This document shows, piece by piece, positions 10,117 to 21,221 of a DNA stretch of 31,812 nt (the first letter of the stretch is position 1; each line of letters begins with the position of its first letter). This DNA comes from Welwitschia mirabilis (lineage: Eukaryota > Gnetophyta > Gnetopsida > Welwitschiales): NCBI GenBank assembly GCA_051453625.1, contig JBOZIK010000001.1, positions 228,353,595 to 228,385,406 of the forward strand. Direction: 5' to 3'. Made by a program: the position numbers and the translations under genes. Below the pieces are notes generated by a model. It saw nothing but the letters and a program-made list of their open reading frames with translations. It did not search any database and was not told the origin of the DNA.

Positions 10117-10650
10117 GCCTTTAATCTTTACAATATGTACCTTCCCCATAGAAATAAAGGGCTTTGAAAAATCAGTTTATCCCTATAGTGTAAATTTACT
10201 ATGGAGGTCTTTATCATATAAAATCTCTATCTTTTCTACATGATACATTTGTTTTATTGGGGAAGCTGAGCTCTAATCAAGATGAAGGTCTTCTTCTTAC
10301 ATAATGTATAGCGCTCAAATGAAAGTGGAGGTCTTTTTAATAAATAGTTCATTTCTATTTCATAAAAGTAAAGGTATTTAGAAATTTATGTCCTCATCAT
10401 ATGAAAATGATTTCGTCTTTTTCTCTTTTAAATATTTTTTCTTTACTTCTCTTTTTTTTCCCTTTCTTTTTTCTTCTCTTAAAATAGGACATCTTTCACA
10501 TGGAGGTCTTTATATACACACATGTATCTTCTCCATGTAATGGGTAAATAACTAAGATATCTACATATATATCCCACCTTATGAAAACAAAGGATTACCA
10601 TGAAGATCTTCTATATCCATAGTATGTATCCTATTTACACAAATATATCT
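10117..10650 (+). repeat. Degenerate minisatellite built on GGAGGTCTTTAT
   Basis: A GG(T/C)CTTTAT-like unit start recurs at 10117, 10159, 10206, 10287, 10330, 10505 and 10605. It is often preceded by ATGGA or ATGAA and often followed by TATGTATCTTCTCCAT-like sequence (10133, 10523, 10622). Spacing is irregular, about 40 to 175 bases, and units are strongly diverged. Pyrimidine-rich runs interrupt the array near 10410-10480 and 10650-10680. No coding potential was seen. Confidence 0.5.
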
Positions 10651-10689
10651 TAACTTCTCTTTTTTCTTTTTTCCTCTTTTCTTATTTTA

Positions 10690-13300
10690 AGCATAATATA
10701 TAGTGGTATTTGGCTATACTCTTGAAGAATAAAATTCCACATGACATGTATAAATTCTTTTAAATATGTTTAATACTGTTACTTCCAATTATGTATATAA
10801 TAGTAAGTATGAAATGAAGACAAAAGCTAAAATGTTTGTTTAATAACTTACTTCATAAAATCAATCTGCAATCCAACAACTAGTAGGACATACATAAAGG
10901 ATTAAGGTCTTACATATAAACTATGTGATTTGTGTACTTATCATAACTCTAGGTTTTAATTAAGAATAAATCCTAAAACTTAATATTGTGCAAAGTCCAT
11001 CTCTTAAATGATACCAATTTTAGCTTTATATATGTTTCTATTTTTTCTTTTTTCTTTTTAATTGCCTATAGTTCTAAGTTAAGAAGGATTAAAGTCATGA
11101 CCTAGGTAAATAGATTAATGAAATAGTTTAAGGATTTGATCATTGGATTAAAAACTATAATTAAACTTAAGGCTTATAATCGTGATAACATCATGTGGAA
11201 ACACTTCTAAGACTTGAAAATATTCAATCCACTTTGACAACTTAAGTTATGTAATAATACTAAAAACATTATGATACCTTAAATTATGATATAATATTAT
11301 GTAATAATGTTTAATTCAAAAATTTACTAAAAACATTATCGTACCTTAAATTATGTAATAATACTCGATTATTAGGTTCTAAAGGCATCCTACAAGAGTC
11401 TTTTCAAGTTTTTTTTAAAGATTTACATAGCAAAAGTTTAATTGATTCACAATCAGAGTTATAGATTACTACTAGTTTATCAGTTAATACTTATAACTTT
11501 GTAACCATTTTTTCAAATGAAGTATTTAGTACTCATCTCTATAATTAATAAAGGTATTAGAAGTGGCTAGCAATTATCCTCCATAGATAAAGAAAAATAA
11601 TACAAGTTCTCTTTCACATTTAATACTACAAATTCCATGGGGTAGTAAACATTATTAACTTATTCCAATATATATTTTAATATTTATATGGATATCTTGG
11701 TTTATTAGCTAAGAAATTACAATGTTATTTTATTTTTCTTTTATCCTTCTAATCTAGGTTCTTTAAATAATGAATACAACATTAAGTTCATTAATTTGTG
11801 TACTATATCTCATTAAGATAGTATTGAAATATCTTAACATATCCTAATTGTTTAAACATATGTATATCCATTAGATTATGAATAGGTTGGGATAAAATCT
11901 TATCCTTTTCTCTCTCATTAAAAATAATTAATATGTAGGTATTAGTTTAATAAAGTTAACTCATTGCTTATTCTATATGTTGGAGAGTTTTAGTTATTTG
12001 ATTACTTATTTTAGCTTTTTCATTATTAGTAGCTAATTGAGAATCTATGAATTATTTTAAAATGTCCTCTAATTGCCTCCTCTAAAATTAATAAGGTGGC
12101 TATGGCTATGAGGTATATGCCTCGTTCTGCATAGATTTTCATGAAAGGCTCAAGTAAATTTTCTAATTTTAACTTTAAAAATTTCCATAAGGAAATAATG
12201 GTTAATTAATTTTTTGATATTGTTATTTTGAAAAGGACCTCTTAACTTGTATGATATTTACATGTTTAGTTACTATTTCTTTATAGAGGGGAATAAAGAA
12301 GTACTTACTAATTTCATGCTTATTACAAGTAGATATGATACTATTTTCACTTAAACTTTTACAAAATTAATAAAGTTTTAAGGCCATATGTATAATATTT
12401 GTAATTAATTTATTATTAATCATTTTTATTCATTAATTTTTAAAATTATTATTTAAAAAATTAGTTTTTGTTAATTTATCCATAAGATAACCTAAGCTTC
12501 CCAAACTTCATTGCGTTAGAAAGTAATGTACTTGACCTAAAGATAATTATTAACTTGGTTATGAAAAATAAATATATATGTTCTATTTTATATTTAAATA
12601 ATCCAACCTTTCTTACTTGGCAAAATACTATAGGATGAATACATTTTTAAGGAAAGTACAATTAATCAAAATTTGGCTAGTTAAGGAGAAGAAAAGATAA
12701 AGTATGATTAAAAAACTTGTATTTATGTGGGCTAAGTATAAAACTTAAGTAATAGATATCTTGTGACAAAATGGTATATTTGTAATAAAATATCATTATT
12801 AATGAATTGTTAATTATACTATTATTGAGTTATATAAAAGAGTGATATCCTTACTTCTATTTAGCTTTTCAACTCATGAAACATATTTAATGGTTATAAA
12901 ATAAAGTAATAAGAGCTTCTACATAAAAATATTTCCATACTTTTATTTTTGCACAAAATTCCTCTCACATATTCCATTATGTTATTATGAAATACAAAAT
13001 TTACAAGATGATATTATAGTATATCATCAGATTAAAACAAAATGCTAATAGAATATTAGAGAATTCTCATGCCTTTTTTTTGGTTCTTTCATGTAGTTAA
13101 TTTCTAACATGGTATTAAGAGTATATGGTCTTAATCTTAAAGATATAGCAGTTGAGTTACAAACATGATTATTTTAGGTTAAAACTTAAGATTTCATAGC
13201 TAAAAAATAATTTTTTTGATAAAATAGAAGAAGTTACAAAAGAAGATTATAAATATTAATAAAGTAAAATAAATTTTTGTGTTTTATTAACTAAAAATAA
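10690..13300. other. AT-rich intergenic stretch, no gene recognised
   Basis: Nothing identifiable apart from one local duplication: ACTAAAAACATTAT..TACCTTAAATTATG occurs at 11259-11288 and again at 11326-11355, 67 bases apart. A YxDDI-like string near 13010 was too weak to call reverse transcriptase. Confidence 0.6.
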
Positions 13301-13305
13301 TAACT

Positions 13306-13480
13306 GACTCTAGTTATGGTGAAAGTAGAGATTTCAACCCACATTAGGATGGTCCATTTGAATTTAAAAACTTTAAAAGAAAAGAAGCTAAAGTTATTTC
13401 TCATTCAGTACTAATATTTTTAAAATGATTACAAAAGAGGAAGTAGCTAAATCCCAAGATAATTAAGTTCCTTAGTTAAG
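13306..13480 (+). pseudogene. Possible short coding relic, unrecognised
   Basis: In one plus-strand frame about 40 codons read like ordinary protein (SSYGESRDFNPH, then after one stop DGPFEFKNFKRKEAKV), with more balanced composition than the chance ORFs around it. Further stops follow. No family was recognised and no partner sequence was found nearby. It may be a fragment of a transposable element or chance. Confidence 0.25.
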
Positions 13481-14286
13481 TTTATGTATATTGATTTAAT
13501 TGTCATTGAAGAATTAAATGAATACTCCACTAAATACTAAAAATTTAAAATCATAATTGACAAAATTAAAATAATTAAGTTTAAAAATGTTATAATTAAG
13601 TTTTAAAATTATAGAAAATTTATTTCACAAAACCTGTATAAAGAAATTGAGTATATAAAATATGTTTATATTAGTAAATTGAAATTAAATTATCTATAAG
13701 TGGTATTTACTTGTAGAAATACCTTTTTAACCATTTTTCTTTAGCTTACTTTAAATGTGCATGCTTATAAGAATTTTCACCTTAGTAGTTTAAGTGACCT
13801 AAGTAGTCTCTAGCTTATCGCTTATTTTTATTGACTTATAATATATCCATATGAAATCTTAAATAAATACTTATATCTTAACAATTATGCTTGAGTTATA
13901 GTTTCTTTTGTTTACCTTCTTTGCACCAACCCATGGAGATTGTCATATGAGCATGAAAGAATGTTTTTAGGATTCGCATAGCTCTAGGTATCTTTTAGTT
14001 TCTTTAAGTACATTATTCTATATTTTTATTATTATTAAAAGAAAAAGGAAATACTATTTTCTTTATCTAAATTTTTATTATTATAATCTTTAAAAAAAGA
14101 AACGTTCTTGCATGCTTTCTTTCTTTTTATGGTTGTTTGTATAAAATGTATTGAATGATGATTAGAATTATTATAACTAATTATATAATTTATTAAATAT
14201 CTACATAAGTTAGAATTGTTTGCATGCATTTTTATGGTTTATTCATTAAACAGGACTAAATCAAAACAATTCTAATAATGTTAATT
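13481..14286. other. AT-rich intergenic stretch, nothing recognised
   Basis: Low-complexity AT-rich DNA up to the CACTA terminus. The short minus-strand ORF at 14035-14229 has no recognisable features. Confidence 0.6.
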
Positions 14287-14307
14287 CCCCACTACTAGAA
14301 ATATAGG

Positions 14308-14552
14308 TTTTTAAGGTACTTATGTTAAAACATATGTTAGGTATAGAACTTGTTAAGGAATTTATTTTAATAAATACCTTAAATGAGGCTTATGAAAACC
14401 TAAACAAACATCTTAAAAAGTCATTTTGATTTGCTTTTATGGAATTTAGTAAAAGAATGCATTAATAATAATGTAACTTTTTAAGGCATTTACTCAAATG
14501 AATGCTTTAAATAACTTAAGTTTTTAAGGAATTTAGAAGAAAAATGCCTTAG
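14308..14552. repeat. Left subterminal repeat region of the CACTA element
   Basis: Units related to TTTTTAAGGCATTTA occur at 14308, 14352, 14478 and 14521. Inverted forms (AAATACCTTAAA, GAATGCTTTAAA, AAATGCCTTAG) occur at 14372, 14500 and 14542. Direct and inverted units alternate and could fold into short hairpins. Confidence 0.75.
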
Positions 14553-16140
14553 TCATTTTAGGAATACTTGCCGTTATTAAAACATTGTTCATGTGCTATG
14601 CATAAAATGTTAGTTTTTCTTAAAAGCATGCTTTCTCAATTGTGAATAGAGTTAAAAAAGAATAAGAAGGTTTGATCATTGTGCTATGCATCTTTTAAGT
14701 GGAGCAATAGATTCTTGAAGTTTGCATTAAGATCTTTGATTTATAGAATAAATATTATTTTCAAATTTACATCATCAGTGCTTTTTACTAGTGTATCTAC
14801 ACATTCTAGGATTATACAATTTACATCAAATTTTCTATAAAATCATATGCTCTTAATAAATGCTAAATGTTGTAAAACATTTTTTGTAAAATATTCACAT
14901 GAAAATTTCTATGAAACCATAATGCTATGGACATAAGGTTTTAGTTTCATTTGAATGTAAGCACTAAGACAAAATATTCATCTATTGTTGTATGAAGCCT
15001 AGGGAGAAGTTGCAAAAGACTGCATGAAATCATTTAAAGAAGTTTTATGAGAGTAGAAAACACACACTCAATTTAGATTTGGGTGTTGTAATTAAAGGCT
15101 AAAGAGGGAGATCTACAAGTAAAGGTAAGCAAATACTCCCTTTGTTTTCTCATGTTTTTAGTTAACTAACCCTATCATTTTTATCTCTTATGGATGTGCA
15201 AAGAACACAAAGCAATATTCTTGTTTTAAAGGTGAAATGAAAAGGAAAAGGAGAGAAAAGAGAATGATAAATTATTATGATAATTTAAAAACTATAGTGA
15301 ATCATCTACCATCTTTTTCTACATCTAAAAGGTATATATGAATTTTCTAAGAACCCTTAGAGGGATCATTTATCTTAAAAAGTATTAAGAAATTCTATAG
15401 ATTTATATAGTAATACTATCTAGAAAGGAAAATGGATGCTTACCTTTTTTTCTAGTCTTTTGAAGTTGCAATATTTCTTTAAGGAAAAGTAAGAAAGTTT
15501 GAATAAATGCCTGTGAGCTTGACTTTAGAGGTTTCTAAATGCTCTTATCTAATCAAACTAGACAAAAAATAAGAAACAACCCAGTGAGCTTTAGTTATTA
15601 TAAAACGTGAGAGACAAACATGCTAAAGAGATGTTTTAGTAGCCGTTAACTTCTAGTTTCTTGTACTTACGTCTTACTTGTATTTTGTTTTGGAGAGGAA
15701 GCCACATCCATGGCCATTCACTATATCTAATTCTTTAATGATCTTCTTATCTTTTTATTTGCAGACATTCTGCTTTTATTCTTATCTGTGTCTACTTCTA
15801 TGATTTTGATGCACCTGTTTCTAGTTCCATCTTTCTTTTATGTTTTTTATCTTCTCTTCCATCTAAAAAAAATACCACCTCTTTACTACCATTTTTTTTT
15901 TAAATGTTCCTTGTCCATGTCTTTGTATTATAGCCTATTTCTCCAATGTAGATGCTTCTATCTTGTTAATGAATCTCCCCTTTAAAAATGGAAGTTAAAC
16001 CACTTCTTTTGTTCTTAATCTTTTCTCCTTCATCCATGGATCTTATTTTCAAAAAATAATATAGAATTCAACTAAAATGATGGGGCATAAGACATTGTTT
16101 TTGATGTTTCTGATCTCAATCTTAATTTAGAGAGAACATT

Positions 16141-16200
16141 GACATGTTAAGTCTTAAACATGGCTTTATTAGCTATTGCTAAGTACAACCATTCACTTCA
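16141..16200 (+). pseudogene. Copia gag zinc-knuckle relic
   Basis: Allowing small indels, the plus strand reads like a copia CCHC knuckle. It shows LKHGFISYC followed by CY.FNHSLHQF, resembling the usual C-x2-C-x4-H-x4-C and the CYHRFDHSYQ that follows it in this group. One cysteine and the histidine are lost. It lies about 100 bases before the protease motif, the expected distance. Confidence 0.45.
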
Positions 16201-16296
16201 TCAGTTTAGGTCTATTTTCATGCTACAACAAAAATAGGTATTTCTTATGCAACCAATAACATACTTTTATGTCACCACATCATCTAATACCATACC

Positions 16297-16570
16297 TGGA
16301 AATTAGTAGTAGATATTGGTGCTTATAATCTTATTACGTCAATGATGATTTAAGTATTTATGCTATGAATAGGTTATGGTGAATTCCAGTGACTACAATT
16401 TCTATCATATATACTAGGTACAATTTTAAATTATTTTCTTCACTTACTCTTTTAAACTTATTCAAATAGTAGTTTCTAATTTCTTAAACTTATTAACAAT
16501 AGATCTTATGTTATTCTCATAGAATACCAAATAAGTAAGAGTTATTTGATAGAAAGGTGCATTTGCATCT
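16297..16570 (+). pseudogene. Copia protease and gag-pre-integrase relic
   Basis: From TGG at 16297 the frame reads WKLVVDIGAYNLITSMM, matching the copia aspartic protease pattern W..D(S/T)GA..H(L/V/M)T with the S/T replaced by isoleucine. The same frame continues with VMVNSSDYNFYHIY and FTYSFKLIQIVVSNFLNLLTI. These resemble the conserved V.VGNG......HIG and L..VL.VP.L..NLLS(I/V) blocks that follow the protease. Several stops interrupt it. Such an enzyme would have processed Gag-Pol; this copy is dead. Confidence 0.55.
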
Positions 16571-17244
16571 ACAGAATCTATGATAGATAACAAAACTAAA
16601 AATAGCACACTTAATAATTAATGTTAAATATTACTTCTAGTTCTAACACAATCATGTTTAAGATGACACATTTTCTGTTTAAGTAAATAAGTAAATGTGT
16701 TGCCTATCAGAGGTGAGAATAAAAGATCTTCAGTGTACTTCATATACAATGGAGTAGAACAAATAGAACAATAAAGTTTTATAATAATGATATTTACATT
16801 TACTAATGCTTGTATATCTTATCACAAAATCAACTACCTTTTAGTTATTACTAGTGTAAATTCATAATCTAATTCTTAATGTAGAGAGAGAAGCAAATAC
16901 ATTTTAGATGTTGAAATAAATCTCTTATTAGTAAATGGAATAAAGTAAAAACTAAAAATGATTATAAGTAATTATGTAATTAAGATCCCATCAAGACCAC
17001 TAATCTAGGTGTTTGAAATGTCAATTATTCAAAGCATACAACTCCTTGGAGAACTAGAAGACTAGAGATTTTAGTCTATTATTCAATGTTAATTTATAAT
17101 GTCACTAAAAATCAAAAAGGTCTTAAATAATAAGGCTTAAAATAAGAGCCCTAATATTTGATGTTCTTATTAAATGTATGAAAGGAGGCTTTTATGGTAG
17201 AACATTAGAGCAGCATTTTGTATAAAATAGACCAAGTATAATTT

Positions 17245-17910
17245 AACTTACTATACTATTATTAAACATTTTATAGCTTTCCATGAGCCCTTATGGAAAT
17301 GGCTATGGATGCACAAAGAATCAATTGCCAAAAAAATATAGGATAATTCAAAAATATAGTTTACTAAAGTAGAATATGAAGGAATAATAATTAATAATTA
17401 ATGATAGAAGCTATGGCCCTTGTTAGCTAAAGATCAAACTGTTTCCTACTAATAAATAATCATGTAAATCTTTGCAAGTTATTTTTCCTACAAGGCTTTA
17501 CAAGTATAAATTTGTGAAAGAAAAAGAACATAGACATAGATGATAGGTACTTTAAAGAAAAATCTTAATAATTCATTATAGCATAGTCATAAACAAAGTG
17601 TCCAAATTATTCCATGATATCCATAATCCTCCACTTATATTGGGTCTTTACCTCCATCTCTATGAGATGATGGATTCCATGAATTCAATATAATAAACTC
17701 ATCTTTTAGGAATTTATGTCCACTAATCATAATAAGTTCATTACCACAAGCCTTAAATGTCAAGCCCTAACCTATTTTGGAGTATACTCTTACAAGAAAC
17801 CTCTACATGATATTCCATAAGATAATTTGGTACTAAGGCATGCTATAAATTCAAGGAACTTTAGACTATTCTTAGCACTATTTGAACTAATTATTTTATT
17901 ACCAAATAAT
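17245..17910 (+). pseudogene. Copia reverse transcriptase relic
   Basis: Blocks in order: HEPLWKW then AMDAQ after a one-base shift (17281-17310), resembling the ..P.W..AM..E start of RVT_2. ALVS.RSNCF..NNHV..CK (17410-17480) resembles WTLVP...N.VG.KW. DIHN (about 17615) matches QLDV.NAFLHG. CACAAGCCTTAAATG and CAAGCCCTAACC (17745-17772) match DNA coding for K(S/A)LYGLKQAPR with small deletions. The spacing from DIHN to this block, about 40 codons, is what intact copia elements show. Many stops and frameshifts are present. The YVDD active site was not clearly found; a degraded DYS.H block lies near 17860. Confidence 0.5.
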
Positions 17911-19087
17911 ATTCCACACATTTACATATGATCTTTCTTAAACAATATTCAATACCCAAAAGTACTTTTTGTTGAAAAATACGAAAAGATATTTGATCTT
18001 ACTATTAGATCCATAAATGTAAATGGTCTATAACTAGAAGATTAAAATGCAACTGTTACACATTCATTTCTTAAAATAAATGTAATAAATCTTCTTGTAA
18101 TTTTCTGTTCTAAGTAAAAATAGTTTGATAGAATAATTCATTTTCAAAACTTTTGATGCAATAATGATTGAAATACAACTATTTAGAGAGGGGGAAAACA
18201 TAAGAATCATTCATTTGCAAGTGAATCTATAATGAATAGCATTAAGGATCCTTTAAAAATTTGCCAAATAGAATGAAATTTACCTTTAGTCATTATAGAT
18301 GCTTTCAGTATTTCTTCTTCTATGTTTAAAAACGTAGATATAGTTCTAATAGATATGCTGCATCTTTTAAAAATCTAAATTTAATTGTATCAGTGTTAGA
18401 TTTGTGCTAAGTAGTGGTACTTCTTCCTCTCTCTATTCTTCATAAAAACTACCCCTTTTCACATGTTTTCAGTTCTCTTTTAATAATATTTTCATGTAAA
18501 CCTACTACTTCTTTTTATATGGACATATCTTCAAGAATGAAATGGATAGATAGAAGAAATTAATGCTTGAATAGGGATTTAAAGGGAAGGATGAAGACAT
18601 TTACAAAAAAAAGATACAAATCATAACTAATAATGAAGGATAATTAAGGACTAAATTTTAAAGAGATGTGCTTTAGCAATATAGCAAAAACCATGACAAT
18701 AATCAGTGATAGAAATGATAAAACCTATGTTTTTTAATGAGGAATATATTTCACTACCATCTATAAGTTTTCTACTAATCATGCACAAACCTCTATTTTT
18801 TTAAAATCCTTTTACAACCTTTACTTCTAACCTTTTCTTAGTGGGATCCTTTAATAACTTCTATTTTTTAAGATCTTCTTTAACTTAAACCAAAACTATT
18901 TGTTTGTAGTGTGGGTTATCTAATATAATTAAATTGATTTAATGCAAAAATGAAAGACATGGCCTTGTTGAAGAATCATAATATGTTTTAGCTATGTAAA
19001 AAATGCACTTAACTAGGTAACATATATAAACGTTTTTATGAAAGTAATTGAATCCACTATTCTTTTATTGATTGGATTATTCTATTG

Positions 19088-19230
19088 AAAGATACAATGT
19101 GTCATTGACATGGAATGCTCTCTAGGCATGGCTAAGAAACCTATAAGTGGTAGCAGTGGCAACAAGGATTATGCTTATAGTTGGTTGCTTGTAGAGTCAA
19201 AGAAGATTTTTGTCATTTGGAAAGCTATTG
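19088..19230 (+). pseudogene. Copia RNase H C-terminal relic
   Basis: The open reading beginning at 19110 contains AKKPISGSSGNKDYAYSWL then FVIWKAIVL. This aligns with the conserved copia RNase H end, (S/A)KKQ..(V/I)SRSS.EAEYRA(L/M)A....E..W...LL. Upstream bases from 19090 (TGTGTCATTGACATGGAATG) resemble the CVFLG.NL(V/I)SW segment in another frame. The essential E of EAEYR is K-D here. The 83-codon ORF as a whole (19110-19361) is not a gene; only its first third carries similarity. Confidence 0.6.
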
Positions 19231-19361
19231 TTTTAAATAGTTTTATGTCAAGAATAATTTCATTTTTATTTATTATTTGTCATCAACACATAATTTCCCT
19301 TTACAAATATTGTATCACTTACACCAAGTATATTTTTGTAATTATACATGGTTATGACTGA

Positions 19362-20975
19362 TCTATTTTCATAGGGGTATTTATGAGTTTGTTATCCACC
19401 CTTAACATATATAATAGTATCATGAGTATGCTAAAATATACAAGGATTTAGAAATTGGATAGCCTTATTTGTAGAAGGGTTTTAATGGCTCTTAAGAAGG
19501 AGGTGCACTATCATTCAGATATTAATTACATGAGGTCATATAGCATTTTTAGCATTCCTTTAGTATGAATCCTAGATTTGTGCAAATGCAGCTATGACAA
19601 GCATTTGTTGAAACTAGGATATGCAAGATAGATAATTACTACAATGACTTGCTTACAATGAATAAAAATTAAAGCTTGGAAGATAATAAAGATTCTTCCC
19701 TTGTATATAATGAATAAATTAATAGTGTTTATAATTTAAATCTTTTTAAGAAATGGAAAATCTGGATTAAAAAGGTGAAGTGTAAATTTATAGTTCATGT
19801 TTCTCACCTATTTTTTTCATTTTTTAATTTATGTTAATTAAATGTTTTGAGCTTGATTTTTAGGCAAGATCTCCCTTAGACATTTCCTAGTCATCTAACA
19901 CTAGAGGAAGATGGACCATATACCCTAAGGTATTTGTTAACTACATATGCATGTCAAATTTCAACTATTGAATATTATCAGGTATCATCTATACTCTTGA
20001 ATTACATCCAATATTTCCCAAGATGTCACAAAATACATGCTCATATTTCTTGTAACTTTTATGCTCCAATTTTTAGTTTTTTACTTCAGTAATGGAAGTC
20101 TTATGTTCATAGCTAAAGGAAATAGTGGATGATGGTCTTATATTACTTTTTCTTACTATATGAAAGAACAAGGAATATCTTACACTATTGTTCAAATGAG
20201 CATCATAACAATCGTTTATGCATGTGGAATCTCATAACATATAGGAAACATTCATAGAAATATTTTTCTAAGTAGTTTAACTTTTAGAAAAGGAGGATTT
20301 TATTGTAAATTATAAAATTTTTATTTTTTCTTTCATCATGCATGTAGGTAATGAAGTTTTTCACTAGATTACTTTTGCTATTGATGCCAAAGAAAAATTT
20401 ATTTTGGTATATTATTTGTTTTTTAATTATTTTTCATAGAACATCTATAAATAGTATGAGATGTTGCTTCTGAGCTCATGCAAGACTATCAGATAATCGT
20501 GTCTCTAATGGGGTAATGAGCTTTTCTTCCTTAATTCCTTCTATCTTTTTAAGATCAGAAAAAGCAAATAGTAGTAAAATATGAGGTAATGATTTTAATA
20601 AGAAATAATATCTCACCTCAAAGAAAGTATGTTATTCTCAGCCATTTGGTTATGCCCAAAGTCTTTTGTATTCTTATTAATCAAATACCACTTTAAATAA
20701 TAAAAAGATAGTTAAAAAAGAGATTTATGATATGGAAAAATAACTCTATGTATATGATTAGATCAACTTTTAAGGAAGAAAGTTTGGAAGTATTTCTATT
20801 AATTTAGCTCTAAGAATAGATTGTATATTTGTCTTTCAAAACACTTCCATGCAAGTAGCAAAAACTCAAATAATTGGAAAACATGCATGGTATGCATTAG
20901 TTACTACTAATAATAAAAATCTAAAAGGTATTTGGACACCTAAAGACATATAGTAGTATTACCAAATGGAAAAGA
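19362..20975. other. Right interior of the CACTA element, nothing recognised
   Basis: AT-rich sequence between the copia RNase H relic and the right subterminal repeats. The copia 3' LTR should lie here if it survives. No matching partner was seen upstream and no transposase motif was found. Confidence 0.5.
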
Positions 20976-20984
20976 TAGTATACC

Positions 20985-21186
20985 TTTTAAGGCATTTATA
21001 TTGCAAAATGCCTTAAAAGCCTTTAAAGGTATTTATTTCATAAAATTCCTTAAAATAATTTAAAAAATATTTTAAGGAGTTTATCACATAAAATGCCTCA
21101 AAACAAGGCCCTAAAATAATTTTAAGACATTTGTTGAAAAAATGCCTTAAAAGACTTTTCAAGGCATTTTTATTTAAATGCCTTAG
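20985..21186. repeat. Right subterminal repeat region: five inverted pairs
   Basis: Alternating TTTAAGGCATTTA and AAATGCCTTAAA units form five successive inverted pairs: 20986/21005, 21021/21042, 21070/21091, 21121/21140 and 21160/21176. It is denser and more regular than the left side. This is the expected layout of CACTA transposase-binding sites, and each pair is a potential hairpin. Confidence 0.8.
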
Positions 21187-21221
21187 AAATGCCATAAAAT
21201 CTTGTATTTCTTGTACTACCC

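Larger units (their letters stand above)
16141..19230 (+). mobile_element. Internal remains of a second Ty1/copia element, nested in the CACTA element
   Basis: Four blocks in the expected order on the plus strand form a copia Gag-Pol series: zinc knuckle (16141), protease (16297), reverse transcriptase (17280-17910) and RNase H (19090-19230). Spacing between the reverse transcriptase blocks is close to that of intact copia elements. Spacing from protease to reverse transcriptase, about 1 kb, is short, so much of integrase seems lost. Protease residues (VVDIGAYNLIT) look closer to Retrofit/Ivana-type copia than to the Sirevirus at the window start. No LTR pair was found between 14.6-15.9 kb and 19.4-20.9 kb. 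Confidence 0.6.
14290..21218. mobile_element. CACTA (En/Spm-like) DNA transposon, decayed, about 6.9 kb
   Basis: The left end reads CACTACTAGAAATATAGG (14290-14307). The right end reads CTTGTATTTCTTGTACTA (21201-21218), matching the reverse complement of the left end at 13 of 18 positions. Both ends are flanked by CCC (14287-14289 and 21219-21221), fitting the 3-base duplication made by CACTA elements. Both subterminal regions are packed with TTTAAGGCATTTA-like units in both orientations, as expected for transposase-binding subterminal repeats. No TNP2-type transposase was recognised inside; the interior instead holds copia polyprotein relics. The right terminus has lost the canonical final GTG, so the element is probably immobile. 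Orientation relative to a lost transposase cannot be set. Confidence 0.75.

Noticed and set aside
12990-13060. QDDIIVY-like string suggesting gypsy reverse transcriptase
   Set aside because: Only a few residues match, no other reverse transcriptase block lies at the right distance, and such strings are common in AT-rich DNA.
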